Shown: positions 1 to 6,657, counted from the stretch's first letter. The stretch is DNA of 7,437 nucleotides from Candidatus Thiosymbion ectosymbiont of Robbea hypermnestra (GCA_020443945.1 JAIZWN010000385.1:1-7437), one strand, 5' to 3'. Numbers and translations are program-made. Notes: generated from the sequence alone by a model not told the origin.

Positions 1-7
1 AAAAAAT

Positions 8-45
8 AATCCTGAAAATCCAAGAAAATCCTGTGAATCCTGTCC
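8..45. repeat. Short AATCC-type imperfect tandem repeat upstream of uvrB
   Basis: The pentamer AATCC recurs four times, starting at 8, 17, 27 and 36 (spacing 9, 10 and 9 bases). Three of the four copies continue as AATCCTG; the second reads AATCCAAG. The stretch is AT-rich against a GC-rich background and ends about 75 bases before the uvrB start. It may extend beyond the left edge. Similar AATCCTG-type arrays occur between genes in other proteobacteria, as far as I recall. No function is evident, and I could not pick out a convincing uvrB promoter in 1-119. Confidence 0.6.
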
Positions 46-119
46 TATTAGCAGATTGCGACGCGCGTGCCGACAAAACCGTAACTTGCCCGATTTTCCG
101 GTAGCGGACGGATCGACCC

Positions 120-2126
120 ATGTCCAAGGCATTCGTACTCGAATCCGGCTTCGCCCCCGCCGGTGACCAACCCCAGGCGATTCGCCGGCTGGAAGCCGGT
201 CTGAACGACGGCGAGGCGGGTATGACCCTGCTCGGGGTGACCGGCTCGGGCAAGACCTTCACCGTCGCCAACCTGATCGCGCGGGTCCAGCGCCCGGCCC
301 TGGTGTTGGCCCCCAACAAGACCCTGGCGGCCCAGCTCTACGGCGAGATGCGGGAATTCTTCCCCCACAACGCGGTGGAGTACTTCGTCTCCTACTACGA
401 CTACTACCAGCCCGAGGCCTACGTGGCCGCCAGCGACACCTACATCGAAAAAGACGCCTCCATCAACGAACATATCGAGCAGATGCGCCTGTCGGCGACC
501 AAGGCCCTGCTGGAACGCCCGGACGTCATCATCGTCGCCACCGTCTCCTCCATCTATGGCCTCGGTGATCCCGAGGCTTACCTCAAGATGGTCCTGCACC
601 TGTCCCGGGGCGACCGGGTCGATCAGCGGGCCATCCTGCGGCAGTTAGCCAATCTTCAGTACAAGCGCAACGAGGTGGAGCTGCACCGGGGCGCCTACCG
701 GGTGCGCGGGGATGTGATCGACATCTATCCGGCGGAAGCGGACGACGAGGCGGTCCGGGTAGAGCTGTTCGACGACGAGATCGAAACCCTCTCCCTCTTC
801 GACCCCCTCACCGGCGTGGTGCTGCGCAAGGTCCCGCGCTACACGGTCTTTCCCAAAACCCATTACGCGACCCCGCGGGAAACCATCCTGAACGCCATCG
901 AGCAGATCAAGCAGGAGCTCAAGGACCGCCTCGCCTGGCTGCGGGAGCAGGACAAGCTGGTAGAGGCCCAACGCCTGGAGCAACGCACCCTGTTCGACCT
1001 GGAAATGATGCTGGAGGTGGGCTATTGCTCGGGGATCGAAAACTACTCCCGCTACCTCTCCGGCCGCGCCGCCGGCGAGCCGCCCCCGACCCTCTACGAC
1101 TACCTGCCCGCCAACGCCCTGGTGGTTATCGACGAAAGCCATGTGACCGTGCCCCAGCTGGGGGCCATGTACCGGGGCGACCGCTCCCGCAAGGAAAACC
1201 TGGTGACCTACGGCTTCCGCCTGCCCTCGGCGCTCGACAACCGGCCCCTGCGCTTCGAGGAATTCCAGGCCCGCCAACCCCAGACCATCTACGTCTCCGC
1301 CACCCCGCGCGCGTTCGAGCTCCAACACTCGGGGGCCGTGGTAGAACAACTGGTGCGCCCCACCGGGCTGGTGGACCCCCAGGTCGAGGTGCGCCCCGCC
1401 CTGGCCCAGGTAGACGACCTGCTCTCGGAGATCCGGAGCCGGGTCGCCCAGCACGAGCGGGTCCTGGTCACCACCCTGACCAAACGCATGGCCGAGGACC
1501 TGACCGACTACCTGAACGAGCACGACGTGCGCGTGCGCTATCTGCACTCGGACATCGACACCGTCGAACGGGTAGAAATCATCCGCGACCTGCGCCTGGG
1601 GGAATTCGACGTACTGGTAGGCATCAACCTGCTGCGCGAAGGGCTCGACATGCCCGAGGTCTCCCTGGTCGCCATCCTGGACGCCGACAAAGAAGGCTTC
1701 TTGCGCTCGGAAGGCTCACTGATCCAGACCATCGGCCGGGCCGCGCGCAACGCCAACGGCAAGGCCATCCTCTATGCCGACCAGGTGACCGGCTCCATGC
1801 GGCGCGCCATCGACGAAACCGAACGCCGGCGCGCCAGGCAAATCGCCTTCAACGCCGAGCACGGCATCACCCCCAAAACCATCCGCAAGGCCGTGGCCGA
1901 CATCCTGGAAGGCGCCACCCCGGGCGCGCCCCTGCGGGCCCGGGAATACGCCAGGGTGGCGGAAGAAGTGGCCGAATACGCCAGCCTGAATCCGGCCCAG
2001 ATGGCCCGAAAAATCAAGGCCCTGGAAAAGGAAATGTATCGATACGCCAAAGACCTGGAATTCGAACAGGCCGCCGCCGTCCGCGACCGCATCCAAGAGC
2101 TGCGCCAGCGGGGACTCGCCGCATGA
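120..2126 (+). CDS. uvrB: UvrABC system protein B (excinuclease ABC subunit B)
   Basis: UvrB is the DNA-damage-verifying helicase of nucleotide excision repair. It is loaded by UvrA, opens the DNA at the lesion and recruits UvrC for incision, in the cytoplasm. The 668 residues are close to the 673 of E. coli UvrB, and the N-terminus (MSKAFVLESGFAPAGDQPQA) aligns with it from the first residue, which supports this ATG although the Shine-Dalgarno is weak (CGGA near 109-112). Visible motifs: Walker A GVTGSGKT at 39-46; the damage-probing beta-hairpin region YFVSYYDYYQPEAYV at 88-102; the DEAD-box-like DESH at 338-341; a SATP motif; the helicase motif V/VI stretch with GINLLREGLDMPEV and QTIGRAARN; and a C-terminal UVR domain at about 630-665 that would contact UvrC. 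The gene is full length with no missing key residue. It appears monocistronic and converges on the sugar kinase. No good LexA box is seen upstream. Confidence 0.98.
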   Translation: MSKAFVLESGFAPAGDQPQAIRRLEAGLNDGEAGMTLLGVTGSGKTFTVANLIARVQRPALVLAPNKTLAAQLYGEMREFFPHNAVEYFVSYYDYYQPEAYVAASDTYIEKDASINEHIEQMRLSATKALLERPDVIIVATVSSIYGLGDPEAYLKMVLHLSRGDRVDQRAILRQLANLQYKRNEVELHRGAYRVRGDVIDIYPAEADDEAVRVELFDDEIETLSLFDPLTGVVLRKVPRYTVFPKTHYATPRETILNAIEQIKQELKDRLAWLREQDKLVEAQRLEQRTLFDLEMMLEVGYCSGIENYSRYLSGRAAGEPPPTLYDYLPANALVVIDESHVTVPQLGAMYRGDRSRKENLVTYGFRLPSALDNRPLRFEEFQARQPQTIYVSATPRAFELQHSGAVVEQLVRPTGLVDPQVEVRPALAQVDDLLSEIRSRVAQHERVLVTTLTKRMAEDLTDYLNEHDVRVRYLHSDIDTVERVEIIRDLRLGEFDVLVGINLLREGLDMPEVSLVAILDADKEGFLRSEGSLIQTIGRAARNANGKAILYADQVTGSMRRAIDETERRRARQIAFNAEHGITPKTIRKAVADILEGATPGAPLRAREYARVAEEVAEYASLNPAQMARKIKALEKEMYRYAKDLEFEQAAAVRDRIQELRQRGLAA

Positions 2127-2185
2127 CGGTGGCTGCGCCCCAGAGTTCGGTTATCCGATTAGAAATGGTAGGATATTCATGCCCC

Positions 2186-2220
2186 ATACAATTGCCTTGA
2201 GAAATTCAAGGTGCTTGTAT
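2186..2220. other. Imperfect stem-loop downstream of uvrB
   Basis: ATACAA (2186-2191) pairs with TTGTAT (2215-2220), and CCTTGA (2195-2200) pairs with TCAAGG (2206-2211) around a five-base GAAAT loop. The three bases between the stems give one mismatch and two G-U pairs, so the RNA could form an almost continuous 15-bp stem. It lies 60 bases after the uvrB stop and could stabilise the 3' end of the transcript. No T-run follows on either strand, so I do not call it an intrinsic terminator. Confidence 0.45.
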
Positions 2221-2279
2221 GAGAAAAGAAATAGAAAATTGGTAAGCTTGTCGCCTAGCATATACTAGAGTTGTCTCTG

Positions 2280-2386
2280 GCTCCCACGCTCCAGCGTGGG
2301 AGCAATTCCGGACGCTCCAGCGTCCTGAAATCCTGGCCGCTGGAGCGGCCCGATTGCGTTCCTGCCCACCGGAGCGTGGGAACGAG
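2280..2386. repeat. Cluster of four REP-like hairpins with a GCTCCAGC-type centre
   Basis: Three perfect palindromes follow each other: 2280-2303 (11-bp arms, GCTCCCACGCT), 2310-2325 (7-bp arms, GGACGCT) and 2335-2350 (7-bp arms, GGCCGCT). The first two have the centre GCTCCAGC and the third its complement GCTGGAGC. A fourth, degenerate one at about 2356-2384 pairs CGTTCC/CCAC with GTGGGAACG around CCGGAGC. The arms differ in sequence yet each stays self-complementary. Hairpins of the type GTTCCCACGCTCC...GTGGGAAC are a widespread repetitive extragenic palindrome in proteobacteria. They sit between two convergent genes, as such repeats often do, and may protect both mRNA 3' ends. There is no T-run. 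Confidence 0.75.
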
Positions 2387-2388
2387 AG

Positions 2389-2508
2389 AATGGGGTCAGG
2401 TCTTGACCCGTGCCTTCAAGCAGGGGAAGGGGTCAGGTCTTGAGCCGTGACCCTTGAAGGCACGGGTCAAGACCTGACCCCATTTCCCCCGGATCAAGAC
2501 CTGACCCC
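2389..2508. repeat. Cluster of four GGGGTCAGGTCTTGA-type palindromic repeats
   Basis: There are four copies of an 18-bp unit: GGGGTCAGGTCTTGACCC at 2392-2409 (+), a one-base variant at 2429-2446 (+), and reverse-oriented copies at 2464-2481 and 2491-2508. Bases 2389-2420 and 2453-2484 form a perfect 32-bp inverted repeat with a 32-base spacer that contains the second copy. Copies two and three with the spacer between them also form a separate hairpin (2429-2481; 21-bp arms with one G/G mismatch, 11-base loop). That block (2427-2481) recurs at 6658-6712 with one difference. The three right-hand copies are partly or wholly inside the 3' end of the minus-strand kinase gene. The behaviour is that of a REP/MITE-like dispersed element; the enzyme that would move it is not in the window. 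Confidence 0.85.
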
Positions 2509-3797
2509 TTTCCCGGTATTCCACCCGTCCGGGCGATGAGCGCCGCGCCATAGGCGGCCTCCTGCCGGGTGGCCGCCATGACCGGTATGCCCAGCAGTCG
2601 TTTCCTGATCCCGGTCCAGGCCGCGTTCGTCGCCCCACCGCCGGTGGTCAGCACCAGGCGCGGCGGGGGTGCCCCCAACATGCGCAGGCGGCGATAGCCG
2701 GCGGCCTCGATGCGGGCGATGCCCTCGAGCAATCCCTGCAAAAAGCGCCCGTCATCCGCCGGTCGCGGGTCCAGCCGTGGTTGCAAGGTATCGTCGCTGG
2801 TGGGAAATCGCTCACCGGGGGCCGGCAGGGGGTAATAATCGAGCCCCGTGGGCCGATCCGGGCCGAGGGTTGCGCTCAACGCCCGGAGCTCCGCGTCGTC
2901 GAAATACCGCCGCAGCACCGCCCCACCGCTGTTGGATGCCCCGCCGATCAGCCAGCGTTCGCCGAACCGGTGGCTGTAGACGCCGTAGCGCGGCGCGGTG
3001 ATAGGCTCCCGTCCGACGATCTTGAGGACCAGGGTGCTGCCGAGGCAGGTCACGGCATCGCCGGGTTCTACGGCCCCCGTGGCGACCACCGCGGCGGTGC
3101 TGTCAGTGGTGCCGGCGAGTATCCGGGTGTGTTCCGGCAGGCCCGTCGCCCGCGCCGCTGTGGCGTTCACCCGGCCCAGTTCGGCGCCCGGCGCCACCAC
3201 CCGCGGCAGTGCCACCGGCTCTATCCCGAGGCGCGCCAGCCATGGGGGCCAGCGCCCCGTCCGTGGCTCCAGGCCGAGCTTGAGGCAATTGTTCCAATCG
3301 CTGACGCCGTAACGGCCGCTCAGATAGCCCAGGAGCCAGTCCGCCTGATGCTGAGCGAGGGTTCCGGGGCCCGGCCCCAGTCGCTGCTTGAGAAACAACA
3401 GCTTGGCGAGACTGGAGCCGGCGCCCTGGGCGGGACTCGCGGGCGGCGCGACCCGGGCGATGCGCTCCGCCGCCTCCCGGCTACGCCCATCGTTGTACAT
3501 GAGCGCCGGCCCCAGGGGCCGACCCGCCGGGTCGCAGAGGAGCAGGGTCGCGGAGGTCCCATCCAGGCACAACGCCTGGGGAGTGAAAGCGGCCGCGCGG
3601 GCGGTCAGCGCGCGCAGGACGCGGACGAGGGCGTCCCGCCACACCAGCGGGTCCTGTTCGACCCCGCCGGCGGCGTCCCGCACCGGCTCCGGCAGACGGG
3701 TCCGGGCCTCGGCAACGATGGCGCACCGCCGGTCGATCGCCACCGCGCGGCACCCGGAGGTGCCGACATCGACCCCGATGTAACCGGATCGGATCAA
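2433..3797 (-). CDS. FGGY-family carbohydrate kinase, probable D-ribulose/xylulose kinase type
   Basis: This is predicted to transfer the ATP gamma-phosphate to a sugar, most likely a ketopentose, in the cytoplasm. The actin-like ATPase fold is seen in order: N-terminal phosphate loop GVDVGTSGCRAVAID at 8-22; sugar-binding region LDGTSATLLLCD at 78-89 and MYNDGRS at 100-106; AGTTDSTAAVVATGA at 228-242, where D232 is the likely catalytic base; GSTLVLK at 253-259; and adenosine motif TTGGGATNAAW at 384-394. The MYND form, rather than the usual W-N/D motif of XylB, recalls the cyanobacterial and plant D-ribulose kinase branch; substrate assignment is inference. The start is TTG: the queF stop lies in frame just upstream and the N-terminal motif follows at once. 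Only 27 bases separate it from queF, so the two are probably co-transcribed. The C-terminus is odd: residues 431-454 and the stop are encoded by palindromic repeats, so the ancestral protein probably ended near residue 430. Confidence 0.88.
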   Translation of the reverse strand: MIRSGYIGVDVGTSGCRAVAIDRRCAIVAEARTRLPEPVRDAAGGVEQDPLVWRDALVRVLRALTARAAAFTPQALCLDGTSATLLLCDPAGRPLGPALMYNDGRSREAAERIARVAPPASPAQGAGSSLAKLLFLKQRLGPGPGTLAQHQADWLLGYLSGRYGVSDWNNCLKLGLEPRTGRWPPWLARLGIEPVALPRVVAPGAELGRVNATAARATGLPEHTRILAGTTDSTAAVVATGAVEPGDAVTCLGSTLVLKIVGREPITAPRYGVYSHRFGERWLIGGASNSGGAVLRRYFDDAELRALSATLGPDRPTGLDYYPLPAPGERFPTSDDTLQPRLDPRPADDGRFLQGLLEGIARIEAAGYRRLRMLGAPPPRLVLTTGGGATNAAWTGIRKRLLGIPVMAATRQEAAYGAALIARTGGIPGKGSGLDPGEMGSGLDPCLQGSRLKT

Positions 3798-3824
3798 GGT
3801 CCCCTCACGGCGCCGACATAGGCC

Positions 3825-4214
3825 TCAGGGCAGCGAAACGGGGGCCGGCGGGCGCCAGCCCGGCGCCCGATGCTCCACCACCACCGTCGTATAGATGCCC
3901 CCGCGCACATTGAAATCGGCGCGCAGGCGCATAAACCGGGGGCGGGTCGCGGCGACCAGATCCCCGAGAATGCGATTGGTCACCGCCTCATGGAAGGCCC
4001 CCTCGTCCCGGAAGGACCAGACATACAGCTTCAGGGACTTGAGCTCCACGCACAGCGCGTCCGGGACATACTCCAGGGTCAGCTCGGCGAAATCCGGTTG
4101 CCCGGTCTTGGGGCACAGGCAGGTAAACTCCGGCACCCGGATGCGGATACTGTAGTCGCGCGCGGGCTCCGGGTTGGGAAAGGTCTCGAAGGTACGCTCG
4201 GGGGTGCTGGGCAT
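3825..4214 (-). CDS. queF: NADPH-dependent 7-cyano-7-deazaguanine reductase (preQ0 reductase)
   Basis: QueF reduces the nitrile of preQ0 to the amine of preQ1 with two NADPH, a step in making the tRNA wobble nucleoside queuosine. The 129 residues fit the short, single-domain (YkvM-like) form rather than the long two-domain E. coli form. PEFTCLCPKTGQPDFA at 28-43 carries the cysteine that forms the thioimide with substrate (C34) and the proton-donating aspartate (D41). ELKSLKLYVWSF at 57-68 is the QueF signature for NADPH binding, and FHE at 74-76 supplies the substrate-binding glutamate. The ATG is preceded by AGGAAG at a nine-base spacing, and the alignable part begins at about residue 9, so the start is sound. 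It lies between the TPR gene, whose open frame overlaps its first 136 bases, and the kinase. No other queuosine gene is in view. Confidence 0.96.
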   Translation of the reverse strand: MPSTPERTFETFPNPEPARDYSIRIRVPEFTCLCPKTGQPDFAELTLEYVPDALCVELKSLKLYVWSFRDEGAFHEAVTNRILGDLVAATRPRFMRLRADFNVRGGIYTTVVVEHRAPGWRPPAPVSLP

Positions 4215-6577
4215 AGTCTTGATCTTCCTGCTGAAATGGGGTCAGGTCTTGACCCCTCTCCTCTCTTTCCCCGCAGGAGCCGGTCGATGATCTCCAGGCG
4301 CTGCCGGAAATCCTGGTCATACTGGTCCATACCGGCATCCTTATACACCCGCCAGGCCTGCTCGATATGGCCGCGGGCCTCCTCCAGACGCCCGGTGTCC
4401 GACGCCCGCTCCCCGAGAATCCGCAGGGCGGTGCCCAGGTTATTCTGGGTCCTGGCCCAATCCAAGGGCACCCGCTCGCGGGTCCCTTCCTGCAGGGCGG
4501 CGCGATAGGCGGCCACGGCCGCCTCCAGGCGCTCAGTGTCCGACGCCCGCTCCCCGAGAATCCGCAGGGCGGTGCCCAGGTTGTTCTGGGTCCTGGCCCA
4601 ATCCAAGGGCACCCGCTCGCGGGTTCTTTCCTGCAGGGCGGCGCGGTGGGCGACTACCGATTCCTCCAGTTTCTCGGTGTCCGACGCTCGCTCCCCGAGA
4701 ATCCGCAAGGCGGTGCCCAGGTTGTTCTGGGTAGTAGCCCACTGGAGGGGCACCCGCTCACGGGTGAATTCCTGCAAGGCGGCGCGAAAGGCGGCCACCG
4801 CCGCTTCCAGTCGCTCGGTACCGGACGCCCACTCCCCGAGAATCCGCAGGGCGTTGCCCAGGTTGTTCTGGGTGATGGCCCACCGGAGGGGCACCCGCTC
4901 GCGGGTCCTTTTCTGCAGGGCGGCGCGGTAGGCGGTCACCGCTTCCTCCAGTCGCCCGGTGTCCGACGCCCGCTTCCCGAGGGTCATCAGGGTATTGCCC
5001 AGGTTGTTCTGGGTGGTGGCCCACTGGAGGGGCGCGCGCTCACGGGTGTATTCCTGCAGGGCGGCGCGGTAGGCGGCCACCGCTGTCTCCAATCGTCCGG
5101 TGTCCGACGCCCGCCTCCCGAGAATCTGCAGGGCGGTGCCCAGATTGCTCTGGGTCTTGGCCCACTGCAAGGGTGCTCGCTCGCGGGTCCCTTCCTGCAG
5201 GGCGGCGCGGTAGGCGGTCACCGCTTCCTCCAATCGCTCGGTGTCCGATGCCCGCTCCCCGAGGCGCAGCAGGGCGTTGCCCAGGTTGTTCTGGGTAGCA
5301 GCCCACTGGAGGGGCGCGCGCTCACGGGTGAATTCCTGCAAGGCGGCGCGATAGGCAGCCACCGCCGCCTCCAAATGCCCGGCGCCCGATTCCCGCTGTC
5401 CGAGAATCCGCAGGGCAGTGCCCAGGTTGACTTGGGCTCTGGCCCAGGCCAGGGGCTCGCGGTCGCGGGGGTATTCCCCGAGCAGGTCCCGATAGGCCCG
5501 GATTGCCGCTATCAGGGCCGGGTTGTCCCCCTGCTCGTCGCCCTGGCGGTAAAGCGCCTCGGCGTGTTGCTCCCGATAGACCAACCGCCGTTCCGGCCTG
5601 GAGTCCGGCACCTGCTCGGCGGCGGCGGCAAAGCCTTGGGCCGCCTCCCGATAGCGCAGCCGGATCAGCGAGATTCCGGCCCGCTCGGCCTGGATTGCCG
5701 CGGCGGAGAGTCGCCGCCGCTCCACCGCCGCCTGAGCCTCCCGCAACAGCTGCTCCGCCGCCCGGATGCCGGCCAGCTCCCCTTGCTCGGCCCGGTCCAG
5801 TAACCCTTCGGCCTGGTCATAGTTGCCCGTCTCGACGGCGGTTCTGGCCTGGTCGATGAGCGTTTGGGTCTCCGGGTCCTCGGTCTCCAGGACGGCCAGG
5901 CGCTCCAGGGCCTGCTTGTGACGCTGCGCGATCTCAGGCAAACGCACCGGCCACTGCTCGGGCGGGACCTGCTGCTCCAGGATACCGAAGAAGGTGCGTA
6001 GCGCCGTATCCGTGATTCCGAGCTGGACCCTGAGCTCGGTGAACTCCGCCTGGAGCGACCGATGCTCCGCCCGCTGATCGGCCATCAGGGTACGGAGCTG
6101 CTCGAAGGTATAGCCGATGGTGACGGAAAGGTCGCCGCCCGCGGAAACGCCATCGAGCTCGATCCGGGGCGCCCCCGCGGCCGCGGTGGCTGGTTTTGGG
6201 TCCCTGTCGTCCCCGGTGGCCGTGGGGTCTGGTTTTGGGTCCCTGTCGCCCCCGGCGGCCGCGGTGGCTGGTTTTGAGTCCTTGTCACCCCCGGCGGCCT
6301 GGGTGGAGAGATGGATATTGCCCTTTGCCGATGAATCCTTGACCTCGACATCGCCGCCGACCCGGTTCTCCGCAGTCAGATCGCCGCCCGCGTCGAGACC
6401 CTTGCCCGCGATCTTGCCCGGTTTGGGTGGGGAGTTGCTCTGTCCCTCCAGGCTTATCTCCGCGCCGAAAGGCAGGCGCGCGCGAATGTTTGCGCTGTCG
6501 CGGAAGACGAAGATAAAAATCACCACCACCACGGCGATGATTGCCGCCACCAGAACCCTGGCCTGATTGGTAGACAT
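4079..6577 (-). CDS. Membrane-anchored tetratricopeptide (TPR) repeat protein with 47-residue units
   Basis: No enzymatic domain is seen; the protein looks like a membrane-anchored protein-interaction scaffold. The 832 residues from MSTNQ contain: one hydrophobic segment at about 8-25 followed by RD (signal anchor); a glycine-rich stretch to about 90 with G-D-(L/V) motifs; three 13-residue D/K/P/A units at 96-134; GGDLSVTIGYTFEQL at 147-161; a helical region at 160-350 with GITDTALRTFFGILE and VPPEQWP; one diverged TPR-like unit (355-401); seven close ones (402-730) with RAALQE.TRER.PL.WA.TQNNLG.AL..LGERASDT; and a helical cap to about 772. The same helical-plus-TPR arrangement recurs, from memory, in proteins of Chromatiales and other environmental bacteria. 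The chosen ATG has AGGGAG five bases upstream and starts right before the membrane segment; the open frame continues to 6694 only through a palindromic repeat. Residues 773-832 look unnatural (Pro/Ser/Arg-rich, repeat-derived, overlapping queF), so the true or ancestral end was probably near 4256. Confidence 0.85.
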   Translation of the reverse strand: MSTNQARVLVAAIIAVVVVIFIFVFRDSANIRARLPFGAEISLEGQSNSPPKPGKIAGKGLDAGGDLTAENRVGGDVEVKDSSAKGNIHLSTQAAGGDKDSKPATAAAGGDRDPKPDPTATGDDRDPKPATAAAGAPRIELDGVSAGGDLSVTIGYTFEQLRTLMADQRAEHRSLQAEFTELRVQLGITDTALRTFFGILEQQVPPEQWPVRLPEIAQRHKQALERLAVLETEDPETQTLIDQARTAVETGNYDQAEGLLDRAEQGELAGIRAAEQLLREAQAAVERRRLSAAAIQAERAGISLIRLRYREAAQGFAAAAEQVPDSRPERRLVYREQHAEALYRQGDEQGDNPALIAAIRAYRDLLGEYPRDREPLAWARAQVNLGTALRILGQRESGAGHLEAAVAAYRAALQEFTRERAPLQWAATQNNLGNALLRLGERASDTERLEEAVTAYRAALQEGTRERAPLQWAKTQSNLGTALQILGRRASDTGRLETAVAAYRAALQEYTRERAPLQWATTQNNLGNTLMTLGKRASDTGRLEEAVTAYRAALQKRTRERVPLRWAITQNNLGNALRILGEWASGTERLEAAVAAFRAALQEFTRERVPLQWATTQNNLGTALRILGERASDTEKLEESVVAHRAALQERTRERVPLDWARTQNNLGTALRILGERASDTERLEAAVAAYRAALQEGTRERVPLDWARTQNNLGTALRILGERASDTGRLEEARGHIEQAWRVYKDAGMDQYDQDFRQRLEIIDRLLRGKRGEGSRPDPISAGRSRLCPAPPSVPSRPFPTRSPRATTVSASGCRSLPACAPRPGNRISPS
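4224..4229 (-). promoter_or_regulatory. Ribosome binding site of queF
   Basis: On the minus strand AGGAAG lies nine bases before the queF ATG (4214-4212). It supports translation of queF from its own site even though the upstream TPR frame runs through it. A palindromic repeat begins eight bases further upstream, close enough for its hairpin to affect ribosome access. Confidence 0.6.
4238..4256. repeat. Solitary GGGGTCAGGTCTTGA-type repeat between the TPR gene and queF
   Basis: GGGGTCAGGTCTTGACCCC is the same unit as in the clusters at 2389-2508 and 6658-6714, here single. It is itself a small palindrome (GGGGTCA and TGACCCC around five bases). It lies inside the open frame of the TPR gene, where it is read as GSRPDP (residues 775-780). 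Confidence 0.85.
4388..5515 (-). repeat. Eight tandem 141-bp units encoding 47-residue TPR-like repeats
   Basis: The TPR gene holds eight consecutive in-frame units of exactly 141 bp, beginning at residues 355, 402, 449, 496, 543, 590, 637 and 684. The first is clearly diverged. The last two (4388-4669) differ at about 14 of 141 positions by my hand alignment, with a stretch of roughly 90 bases showing one difference. There is no length variation between units. This points to unit duplication or gene conversion at the 3' end of the gene. Confidence 0.9.
6176..6292 (-). repeat. Three tandem 39-bp units encoding a charged linker
   Basis: Within the TPR gene, residues 96-108, 109-121 and 122-134 are three 13-residue copies of a GGDRDPKPATAAA-like unit. 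At the DNA level GGTTTTGGGTCCCTGTCG-like blocks recur. The segment is low complexity, rich in Asp, Lys, Pro and Ala, and probably acts as a flexible linker between the membrane anchor and the helical part. Confidence 0.8.
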
Positions 6578-6582
6578 GGCAT

Positions 6583-6588
6583 CTCCCT
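6583..6588 (-). promoter_or_regulatory. Ribosome binding site of the TPR gene
   Basis: AGGGAG on the minus strand lies five bases before ATG 6577-6575. It fixes the start at MSTNQ; the longer open frame up to 6694 has no comparable site and reads through a repeat. Confidence 0.7.
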
Positions 6589-6657
6589 GAAAACCCGATG
6601 GCCCCGTAGGATCGCACAATACCAAGCGCCGGAGTAGCTTCCAGCCGCCTTCAGCGG

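Noticed and set aside
40..54. LexA-box-like CTG...CAG upstream of uvrB
   Set aside because: The spacer is nine bases; the gammaproteobacterial LexA site needs CTG-N10-CAG, and the interior lacks the alternating AT pattern.
645..1547. Long open frames opposite or out of phase with uvrB, such as a 300-codon minus-strand frame and a 391-codon plus-strand frame at 1025-2200
   Set aside because: They overlap a clear uvrB, have biased compositions expected from GC-rich shadow frames, and show no domain.
2186..2220. Intrinsic terminator or integron attC site after uvrB
   Set aside because: There is no T-run after the stem, and the ends lack the conserved GTT/AAC core sites of attC.
2781..3821. 346-codon plus-strand frame opposite the kinase
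   Set aside because: Antisense shadow; the minus strand encodes a well-recognised FGGY kinase.
4388..5515. CRISPR array
   Set aside because: Units are 141 bp, contiguous, in frame and coding, with no unique spacers.
4367..5803. 478-codon plus-strand open frame with repeated GGGAQVVLG...LAGPFLQGGA units
   Set aside because: It is the antisense shadow of the 141-bp repeats; the minus frame gives canonical TPR helices, a signal anchor and a good ribosome binding site.
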